From positions 1 through 31,825 of the forward strand of contig AUXH01000174.1 in the NCBI GenBank assembly GCA_000482145.1: DNA of 31,825 nucleotides, written 5' to 3'. Source of the DNA: Strigomonas culicis. Taxonomy: Eukaryota; Euglenozoa; Kinetoplastea; Trypanosomatida; Trypanosomatidae. Within the stretch, counting starts at the first letter, position 1; each line of letters begins with the position of its first letter. Below, in pieces: positions 1-6,627 of the stretch. The translations under genes and the position numbers were made by a program. Under the pieces are notes generated by a model, which ran no database searches, was not told the DNA's origin, and saw only the letters and a list, made by a program, of their open reading frames with translations.

Positions 1-214
1 TTATTTTTTTTTGTTTCCATTTTTTTTTTATTTTGCTATTATATATTTCACTGTTTTCACAAAAAAAAAAAGGAAAAACAAACAATGGATATGAGAACAA
101 AAAACTACATGAACATCCTTTGTTTCGTTATCATTTTTTTTTAATATGCATACAAATAAATGTATAAACGAGTGTAAAAACGATAACCATAATAGAGACT
201 TGTTTGCTTCCAAC
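1..214 (-). other. 3' untranslated / intergenic DNA downstream of the 14-3-3 gene
   Basis: AT-rich DNA with long T and A homopolymers (positions 4-12, 22-32, 61-71, 135-143) follows the 14-3-3 stop codon on the coding strand. No convincing gene is seen. It probably holds the 3' UTR of the 14-3-3 mRNA and, toward the left edge, processing signals for the next gene outside the window. Confidence 0.6.
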
Positions 215-997
215 TTACGGCTGCTCCTCGGTCCACAGGCTGAGGTTATCGCGGAGGAGGCGCACGATGACGTTCGACTCCTTGTATGCCTCGTCATCGA
301 GCGACTCGAGCTCCGTGACGGCCTCGTCGTACGCCTGGCGGGCGAGCTGGAAGCCCTTCTCGTGCTCCTTCATGATCTCGTAGTAGAAGACGGAGAAGTT
401 GAGCGCGAGGCCGAGGCGGATCGGGTGCGTGGGCGCCAGGGAGGAGTTGGCGACGTCGGTGGCCTTCTGGTACGCGTCGAGGGCGGCCTGCTTGTGGCCC
501 TCGCCCGGCACGATCTCCGCCTGGTAGCGGTGGTAGTCGCCCTTGAGCTTCAGGTAGAACACCTTGGGCTCGCCGCTCTGCACCGCCGGGATGAGGTACG
601 TGTCGAGCAGGCTGATGAGCTCGTCGCACACGCCGGACATCTCCGCCTCGAACTCCTTGCGCAGGTTGGTGATGAGGGGCAGGTTCTCGCTGCTCTCCTT
701 CGCGCTCTCGCGGCTCTCGATCGTCGTGATGACGCGCCACGCGTTGCGGCGAGGGCTGATCACGTTCTTGAAGGCGACGGAGAGCAGGTTGCGCTCGTCC
801 GTGTCCAGCTCGTTGTTCAGCTTCACCACCTTGCGCATGCACAGCACCATCTCGTCGTAGCGCTCGGCCTCTTCGAAGAGCTTCGCCATGAAGACGAGCT
901 CCTTGAGGTTGTCGGGCAGCTGGAAGTCGGTCGAGCTGCGCTTGGGGACTACGTCCGCCTGGATCACCGTGTTCACCCACTTAAGTGTTTCCGCCAT
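215..997 (-). CDS. 14-3-3 protein
   Basis: A 260-residue acidic all-helical adaptor that binds phosphoserine/phosphothreonine peptides as a dimer in the cytosol. Both family signatures are present: RNLLSVAFKNVI near residue 69 (the first signature, with F for Y) and a YKESNVIVRLLRDNLSLWTE tail (the second). The phosphopeptide-binding Arg-Tyr pair sits in YLKLKGDYHRYQAE. The lysine of the usual CMKS-like segment is replaced by arginine (CMRKV), a conservative change. Length is normal for the family (about 245-260). The ATG at 997 begins MAETLKWVN and matches the expected N-terminus. A polypyrimidine tract with an AG at 1086-1087 lies about 90 bases upstream. Trypanosomatids usually have two diverged 14-3-3 paralogues; which one this is cannot be decided here. 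Identity is certain at family level. Confidence 0.97.
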   Translation of the reverse strand: MAETLKWVNTVIQADVVPKRSSTDFQLPDNLKELVFMAKLFEEAERYDEMVLCMRKVVKLNNELDTDERNLLSVAFKNVISPRRNAWRVITTIESRESAKESSENLPLITNLRKEFEAEMSGVCDELISLLDTYLIPAVQSGEPKVFYLKLKGDYHRYQAEIVPGEGHKQAALDAYQKATDVANSSLAPTHPIRLGLALNFSVFYYEIMKEHEKGFQLARQAYDEAVTELESLDDEAYKESNVIVRLLRDNLSLWTEEQP

Positions 998-1400
998 GAT
1001 GTGCGTATATTATGTCGTTAAAGATGAAGTGCAAAGAAGGAGTATAAATGTACGCGTGGTTCTAAAAGCCTCAGAGAAGAGAATACTTTAGAGAGAGAGG
1101 GGGAGGGAATATGAGATAGTGAAAAGGGGGAATAAAAGGAAAAGGATATACGTCCATGCACAAAAGCAACATCGGAGACGAAAGCAGAAAGAGAACAAAG
1201 AAAAAGAGTGTTGTGCTAAGAGTCGAAAAGAAAAGCGAACAGTCAATCTATTATCAGGTGGATCTCCTGAATCTACATAAAAAAACAAACAGCTGTAATT
1301 CAGACACTAAGAAGAAAGAAGTGAGTGAAGAGGAACTGGAAACGGTGCATTCTATTCTTGTAAAGATGTATGTATAAGATGGGTAAAAAAAAAAAAACAG
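998..1400 (-). promoter_or_regulatory. Intergenic region with trans-splicing tract for the 14-3-3 gene
   Basis: On the coding strand this holds the 3' UTR of the coiled-coil gene and then a pyrimidine-rich block (plus-strand purines at 1091-1109, with a second block at 1121-1145). The first AG after the nearer block falls at 1086-1087, giving a predicted 5' UTR of about 90 bases. The 1156-1340 part is purine-rich on the plus strand with no believable gene. The splice-site call is inference from kinetoplastid rules. Confidence 0.5.
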
Positions 1401-3044
1401 TTATCTAGATAATTCTAACAATTTATTATGAAGCAGTGCGGCCTGCTCGTTTTGACTACGGAGGAGATTGATCACGTCGCTGGAAGGATACTCGGCAACG
1501 GCGGCGGCGCCGCCGGTGGACAGCACGAGTGGCACGGTGCCCGTGCCGCCGGTGAGGTAACAGCTCGTCCGCGCGGACTCCTGGTGCACGAGCGCCTCGA
1601 CCAGCTTGCGGCGCAGCACGTCGCCCTTCGCGGCCTCGCTCTTCGCGAGCTTCTTTGCCTGCCGCAGCTCGCGGCGCAACGTCTGCAGGCGCGCCGTCGC
1701 CGCGTCCTCGAGGTCGGCGAGGCGGCCCTCCGCGCCGCGCGCCTCGCGCCGCGACTCCTGCAGCTCCGCGTCGCGCGACTGCAGCAGCATGCGCAGCCGG
1801 TCGAGGTCGAAGGTGGCCTGCTCGTGGCGCGCGGCGACCTCCGATAGGCTCTGCAGCTGCTGCTGCGCCGCGGCGAGCTGCTCCTCCGTGTGCTTCTTCT
1901 CCGCGGCGACCCACGCCTCGCGCTGCACCGCGCGGTCGAGGTCCTGCTCCAGCTTCTGCACCTGCGCCTGCAGCGCGGCGCGCTGGCCCTCCTGCTGCTC
2001 CGCCGCGCGGCCCGCGTCCTGCAGCTGCTCTTGCTGCCGCTCGCCCTGCCACGCGAGCCGCTGGCACTCCTCGCGCGCCTGGGCCGCCGCGCGGCGCAGC
2101 GCCGTCACCTCCGCGGTCGACTCCGCGCGCGCGCTGTCGACCTGCTGCTGCACGGACCGGTGCAGGTGACTGCAGCGGTCGCGCTCCTTCTGTGCGGCGG
2201 ACAGTGCCTCCTGCTGCGCGGTGGTGAGCGCGGCCACGCGCTCGCGCAGGCGCTGCCGCTCCTCCTCTGCCGCGCGGCGCATCGTGTCGAGCTCGCCCTG
2301 GTGGTCCTCGTGCAGCTGCGCCAGCCGCGCGCGCAGCTCGCCCGTCTCCGAGCGCAGCGTCTCGGTCGCCTGCTGCGCGAGCGTGGCCTCCGCGGCGTAG
2401 CGGTCCTTCAGCAGCGCCGCCTCGTTCTGCAGGTCCACAGAGCGGCGCAGCGCGGAGCGCATCTCGCTTACCTCGCCGTCCATCGAGCGGTACCGCTGCT
2501 CCAGCTCCAGGTTGCGGCTCTGCTGCTCCCGCAGCGCGTTGTGCGCCGCGAGCAGCCGCTGGCTGAAGTTCTCGCGGTCGTTCATCAGCTGGCTTTGCTG
2601 CGCCGCGCAGCGCTCCTCGAGCTCGATCATCTGCTTCTTCAGCTCCTGGAGCCGGCCGCTGCCGGTCGTCACCTCGATGCGCTTCGTGAGGTCCTCGATC
2701 TGGCTGCGCAGCTGCCCCTGCTCGCTCTCGTGCTCTATCTGGGCATCCGCGAGGCTGCGCCGGGCGTTCTCCACGCGGCCCCGCAGGTGCTCCGCCTCCA
2801 CCGCGGCCGCCGTGTACCGCTCCTTGTAACTCTGCAGAGCGTCCACGTCCTTGCGCAGCACCCGCATCTCGTCCGCCAGCTTCTCCTCCCTCTTCCCCGC
2901 CTCGGCAAGCTCATGCTGCAGGCGCTCGTTCTTCTCCGTCTCGTTGGTGTAGTTCTGCTGCAGCGCGGTGAACTTGCCGGTCAGCACGGCGAAGTTCTCT
3001 TGGAACTCCGCGCAGGTCTTCAACAGATCGGCGTACGAGGTCAT
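1401..3044 (-). CDS. Long coiled-coil protein, function unknown
   Basis: A 547-residue protein that is almost wholly predicted coiled coil from about residue 10 to 490. It is dominated by Glu, Gln, Arg, Ala and Leu with heptad-like spacing and few prolines or glycines. The last 50 or so residues differ: a short Gly/Thr/Val-rich segment (TGGTGTVPLVLSTGG) precedes a final short helix (SSDVINLLRSQNEQ) with a possible leucine-rich end. No enzymatic motif, signal peptide or membrane segment is seen. Such proteins in trypanosomatids are often cytoskeletal (basal body, flagellum or attachment zone), but nothing in this sequence identifies the site. The ATG at 3044 (MTSYADLLKTCAEFQ) is the first of the frame after the polypyrimidine tract. 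The protein is intact, with a normal TAA stop. Coiled-coil similarity alone should not be used to name an orthologue. Confidence 0.85.
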   Translation of the reverse strand: MTSYADLLKTCAEFQENFAVLTGKFTALQQNYTNETEKNERLQHELAEAGKREEKLADEMRVLRKDVDALQSYKERYTAAAVEAEHLRGRVENARRSLADAQIEHESEQGQLRSQIEDLTKRIEVTTGSGRLQELKKQMIELEERCAAQQSQLMNDRENFSQRLLAAHNALREQQSRNLELEQRYRSMDGEVSEMRSALRRSVDLQNEAALLKDRYAAEATLAQQATETLRSETGELRARLAQLHEDHQGELDTMRRAAEEERQRLRERVAALTTAQQEALSAAQKERDRCSHLHRSVQQQVDSARAESTAEVTALRRAAAQAREECQRLAWQGERQQEQLQDAGRAAEQQEGQRAALQAQVQKLEQDLDRAVQREAWVAAEKKHTEEQLAAAQQQLQSLSEVAARHEQATFDLDRLRMLLQSRDAELQESRREARGAEGRLADLEDAATARLQTLRRELRQAKKLAKSEAAKGDVLRRKLVEALVHQESARTSCYLTGGTGTVPLVLSTGGAAAVAEYPSSDVINLLRSQNEQAALLHNKLLELSR

Positions 3045-3406
3045 GCCGCCGCTCTGCCGTACGGTAGAGAGTGGGGGAGGGTCAGAGGAGGCGGTGACAG
3101 CGATACCACGAGAAAGGGGTCAGATAAACGTAAAATCTGATACCCTTGTCTGGTGAGGGGGATGGTAGAAGCACGCTCTATGATACGGAAGTTTATGAAT
3201 CTAAATGTATATATATGTATATATGTATACGAGGTTCTAAAGCTGTGAGAAAATGGGAAAAAAGGAAGAGAAAGGTTAAGAAAGTAATTTATTAGTTATA
3301 CATGCGGTTCATATAGAAGCGCAACATGACACTCATTTCGTTTGTTTGCCTCTCCGTTACGAGTGCACGCGCCATACATAACACTCACTTCAGCTACCTA
3401 CTGTGA
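3045..3406 (-). promoter_or_regulatory. Intergenic region with splice signals for the coiled-coil gene
   Basis: Plus-strand purine blocks at about 3064-3091 and 3109-3119 are pyrimidine tracts upstream of the ATG at 3044. AG candidates fall at 3052-3055, which would leave a very short 5' UTR, so a more upstream acceptor is possible. Positions 3199-3230 hold an alternating AT/TATG stretch (atatatatgtatatatg), probably 3' UTR of the GMC gene. No gene is seen. Confidence 0.45.
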
Positions 3407-5014
3407 TCACAACAGGTCCACCACTCGCGCCCCTATCGCGGCGCCCAGCACGGCGCTGCTCGCGACGGTGGGCTGCGGCACCACGCTGCTGTCAGCCACG
3501 CGCACGCCCTCGAGCCCCCGCACGCGCAGCCGCGGGTCCACCACGCGGCCCAGGGCGCACGTGCCGTAGAGGTCCCCGCCGGGCACCACGTGCCGCGCGA
3601 GGAAGGCGGCGGTGTCCCTCTGCGTCTGAAGCCCGCGCGCGGGGTGCGCGAGGAGGAGGCTGTACGAGTGGAAGGGGCTCACGAAGCGGTCCGACGGCGT
3701 CTGGTAGTACACGGAGCGCAGCTCGTTGGACGTCAGCAGGCCGACCCACTGCACGCCCTCGTCCATCGCGACGACGTCCTCGCGGGAGGTCAGCAGGCCG
3801 CTCCGCACGCGCACGGCGCCGGACGCCGGGTCCAGCCGCACCTCCCCCCGGCTGCGCGGGTAGTGATGCGTCAGCCGCAGCGTCAGCCCGTCCATCGGCC
3901 GCCGCACCGCCGCGCCCATGTGCGGCGTGCGGTACAGCGCCACGGAGAGGTCCGCCGCGACGCCGGCGGTGTCGCGCGACTGCACAAACGCGAGGCCCTC
4001 CGTCAGCGCCGCGAAGATGCCGGTGTGGTCCTCCGCGTACTCCCGCCACTGCCGCCACAGGTACCCCGCGTTGCGCAGGCTGAGCGACTTGCTGCAGACC
4101 CCCGCGCTGTTCTGGATGCGGAAGACGAGATCCACCGTCGCGCCTTGGATGAGGTTGCCGCCGACCCCGGGCAGGTCCACCACCGCGCCCCCGGGACCGA
4201 CCCCGCTGCGCAGTAGCAGCGCCGGGGACTCGAGCGCGCCCAGGCACAGCACGACCTCCTGCGCGGCCACGTCCCGCGCGGTCGCGCCGCTCACGCACCG
4301 CACCCCCCGCGCGCGCGGGCCGTCAAAGAGCAGCCGCTCCGCGCGCGTGCCGGTCACGACGGACAGATTCGGCATGCGGTGCTGCTCGCGCTCCAGCAGC
4401 GCGCCGAACACGTCCACGCGCACCCCGCGCCGCACGAGCGACTGGCAGCTCGAGAAGCCGCAGGCCGCGCCAGCGTTGAAGTCCGCCGTGTAGGCGATGC
4501 CAGCCGCCTCGCACGCCTCGAAGAAGCGCACGTTGATGGACGAGTCCACGTTGCTGCGGCCAGGGTCCGACACGCAGAGCGGGCCCCTGTCGTTGTGCGC
4601 GTCCGACGCCCCCCGCGTGTTGCCCTCCAGCGCCTTGAAGAAGGGCAGCAGCGCCGCGAAGCGCCACTGGTCGTCGCCCCACGCCTGCATGTCGGCCGCC
4701 GTCGGCCGCACGTACTGCATCGTGTTGCACAGCGCGCTGCCGCCGAGGCCCTGCCCGCGCACGTAGGTCAGCGCACGGCCGCCCAGATTGTCCTCCGCGA
4801 CGCCGGCTGCCAGCCGCAGGTACGGCCGTGCCTTGCGCATGTACGGGATGTAGGGCTGCAGCAGCGGAACGCCCATCAGCGACGGCGCGGCCGCGCGCGG
4901 CCCCTGCTCCACCAGTGCGACCGACGCGTTGGGGTTCGTTGAGGCGATGGCCCGCGCGGCCGCACACCCGGCAGCGCCCGCGCCTAAGACAACAACGTCA
5001 TACGAAGCCTTCAT
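3407..5014 (-). CDS. GMC-family flavoprotein (oxidoreductase fold, catalytic residues altered)
   Basis: A 535-residue protein of the glucose-methanol-choline oxidoreductase family, which uses FAD to oxidise alcohols. The N-terminus has the Rossmann FAD motif (VVVLGAGAAGCAAARAIA, near residue 8) followed by an acidic strand end (VALVEQG). The first GMC signature is recognisable in GQGLGGSALCNTMQYVRP and the second in GALESPALLLRSGVGP. The C-terminal substrate/FAD region is clear from VDPRLRVRGLEGVRVADSS. The family's catalytic histidine, normally in a YHPVGTC-like segment, is absent (GGDLYGTCALG), and the second His/Asn in the following segment is replaced (PTVASSAVLGAA). FAD binding therefore looks kept but standard alcohol oxidation doubtful. 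No signal peptide is seen. The substrate is unknown. The first ATG of the frame is used, with a pyrimidine tract close upstream. Confidence 0.9.
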   Translation of the reverse strand: MKASYDVVVLGAGAAGCAAARAIASTNPNASVALVEQGPRAAAPSLMGVPLLQPYIPYMRKARPYLRLAAGVAEDNLGGRALTYVRGQGLGGSALCNTMQYVRPTAADMQAWGDDQWRFAALLPFFKALEGNTRGASDAHNDRGPLCVSDPGRSNVDSSINVRFFEACEAAGIAYTADFNAGAACGFSSCQSLVRRGVRVDVFGALLEREQHRMPNLSVVTGTRAERLLFDGPRARGVRCVSGATARDVAAQEVVLCLGALESPALLLRSGVGPGGAVVDLPGVGGNLIQGATVDLVFRIQNSAGVCSKSLSLRNAGYLWRQWREYAEDHTGIFAALTEGLAFVQSRDTAGVAADLSVALYRTPHMGAAVRRPMDGLTLRLTHHYPRSRGEVRLDPASGAVRVRSGLLTSREDVVAMDEGVQWVGLLTSNELRSVYYQTPSDRFVSPFHSYSLLLAHPARGLQTQRDTAAFLARHVVPGGDLYGTCALGRVVDPRLRVRGLEGVRVADSSVVPQPTVASSAVLGAAIGARVVDLL

Positions 5015-5314
5015 AAACCTTCTATCCGAGATGAGAGAGAGAGGGGGGGATCAAAAGTAGTTCAGATGAGGAACGAAGGCTCGCATAGTCACAAAACTCC
5101 TTCAAAAGCAAAAGGAAAGAACACGGCTCTAGTAGTTCCAAAAAGTCCTTGACTTCGTACTTGTACACTCGGCGCCAACGTAGTGAAGCATACCAACAAC
5201 GAACAAAGAAAACAAATGTGAATAGATAGTTAAATACACTAATACTTAGAGATTTGTGTTACGCCGCCCTTCCTTTTTCCTCTTCTTGCGCACGCGCGCG
5301 CTCTCTCTCTCTCT
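5015..5314 (-). promoter_or_regulatory. Intergenic region with splice signals for the GMC gene
   Basis: A plus-strand purine block at 5029-5050 is the probable polypyrimidine tract of the GMC gene; AG candidates lie at 5019-5023, only a few bases from the ATG. The right end (5285-5314) is a GCGC/CTCT stretch directly after the stop codon of the neighbouring gene. No gene is seen. Confidence 0.45.
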
Positions 5315-5316
5315 CT
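5301..5316. repeat. (CT)8 dinucleotide repeat overlapping a stop codon
   Basis: Eight CT units on the plus strand (AG on the coding strand) run into the TAG stop of the 296-residue membrane protein at 5315-5317. A GCGCGCG stretch adjoins it. Slippage here would affect the immediate 3' UTR rather than the protein. Confidence 0.85.
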
Positions 5317-6205
5317 AGCTCTCCGGTAGGGCTGGACGTTCCTGTGCCGCTGCGCGGTCGGCCGGGAGCAGCAGGAGCCCGTGCTCTTCCCTGTAGTGCT
5401 GCGGGTCGGCGCGCAGCCCCTTGTGCACCTCGCACAGCTTCGGACCCATGTACTTGCGTATGAGCCGCACCTCGTCCATGTCCGTCTCCAGGAGCTTGCA
5501 CTGCAGGTCCTTGTTCTTCTGGAAGCGCTTCACGTACTCCTCCGGCGGCGGCGGCATGCCGGGCTGCTGAGGGATGGTCTGCGCCTGCAGCTCCGCCACC
5601 TGATTCCGCGTGTAGGTGTTCACGTCCTCCAGGCAGTCTACGCACTGCAGGCACGTGAGCGCCTTCTTGTGGCTGCCCTGCGCCTGCACCACGCCCAGGC
5701 CGAGCCCCTTGATTACCTGCCGGCTGATGAGCGTGGTCAGAAAGCACACCCCGAAGGACGTGACGACGGCCCCGACCGGGCGACGCCGGAAGAAGCCGAC
5801 GCGCTTCCTGCCGAAGGAAAGGGTGAGGAAGCCAGCCACGACGCCGATGCCGAGTGTGGCGTTCATTGTCATGAAGTCGTACCGCCACCGCCCCCCCTGC
5901 CGCGCGCGGACTGCGGAGGAAAGGAAGGCGTAGCGCAGGACGCCGTAGCTCTTCGCCATGGGCAGCACCTTCTCTTCGTCCACGAGCACGTAGCCACCGT
6001 GGATGTCGAGCGGGATGGCCTTGCCTAGGTAGCCGCTCATCATGGGTACATTCCAGAAAGTGAAGCGCTCGGGCCGCAGCCCGACGGCGCGCAGACACTC
6101 GTCCGCGACGTGGCGGTACGCGGGGGAGCTATCCTCGTGGTAGAGCGAGATGTGGGTCGCCAGCTGATAGAACTGCGCCTTCCCGATGAAGTATAAACTA
6201 TCCAT
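5315..6205 (-). CDS. Membrane protein with a CxxCxxC cluster, function unknown
   Basis: A 296-residue protein I do not recognise. The first 110 residues are soluble (MDSLYFIGKAQFYQLATHIS). Two hydrophobic segments follow near residues 113-132 (MTMNATLGIGVVAGFLTLSF) and 144-163 (GAVVTSFGVCFLTTLISRQV), separated by a very basic loop (GRKRVGFFRRR), so a hairpin in a membrane is likely. Next comes a cysteine cluster (CLQCVDCLEDVN, around residue 185), then a charged helical tail containing an IRKYMGP motif. The cysteines could bind a metal or form disulfides. The protein may be mitochondrial given the basic loop and paired helices, but no clear presequence is present. The ATG at 6205 follows a strong pyrimidine tract. 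The C-terminus (QERPALPES) ends at a TAG next to a CT repeat. Confidence 0.8.
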   Translation of the reverse strand: MDSLYFIGKAQFYQLATHISLYHEDSSPAYRHVADECLRAVGLRPERFTFWNVPMMSGYLGKAIPLDIHGGYVLVDEEKVLPMAKSYGVLRYAFLSSAVRARQGGRWRYDFMTMNATLGIGVVAGFLTLSFGRKRVGFFRRRPVGAVVTSFGVCFLTTLISRQVIKGLGLGVVQAQGSHKKALTCLQCVDCLEDVNTYTRNQVAELQAQTIPQQPGMPPPPEEYVKRFQKNKDLQCKLLETDMDEVRLIRKYMGPKLCEVHKGLRADPQHYREEHGLLLLPADRAAAQERPALPES

Positions 6206-6627
6206 GTTGTCACTGGGTAATACTGCAAGTGAGGAGGAAAAAAAAACGGAAAGAGGGAGAGGGGAGAAAAGAACGGAACTGTGAGGCTGGAAAGGGAATA
6301 AGAACAGAAGAGAAGAACGAATGCGGAAAAGTAATTCATATATAAGCGCACTTCTTTTTCTTTTCCTTTTGGTGTGTATGTGTGTGTTGCGTATACACGT
6401 ATTGATTTATTAGCTCTATCTCAAACATGCACAAGATGTGTACAACCATAATGCTAAAACAAGGCAACGGCAAACGAAGAGAGGAAAAAAAAAAGAATAG
6501 AAGCAACTATTCCAGCGTCGTTAAGCAAATTACTAGTTATCTATTAGAATTAATAGAAGGGAGAAGCAAGTACACAATAGAACAGGAACAACGGAGCAAG
6601 ATGCATCGAAACCGTTTGCCTCCACCG
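6206..6627 (-). promoter_or_regulatory. Intergenic region with splice signals for the CxxC membrane protein gene
   Basis: A long plus-strand purine block at 6225-6273 is the polypyrimidine tract; AG candidates lie at 6223-6224 and 6210-6211, giving a 5' UTR of under 20 bases. Further right, positions 6371-6389 hold a short TG-rich repeat. The 6420-6627 part is AT-rich 3' UTR of the Cache-like gene with no believable gene. Confidence 0.5.
6371..6389. repeat. Short TG-rich repeat
   Basis: An interrupted (TG)n run (CA on the coding strand) lies in the 3' UTR of the Cache-like gene, upstream of the polypyrimidine tract of the next gene. It is one of five similar TG/CA runs in the window's gaps. 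Confidence 0.7.

Noticed and set aside
1890..3140. 416-residue plus-strand ORF over the coiled-coil gene
   Set aside because: Leu/Arg/Val-rich mirror of Gln/Glu/Arg coiled-coil codons; a shadow.
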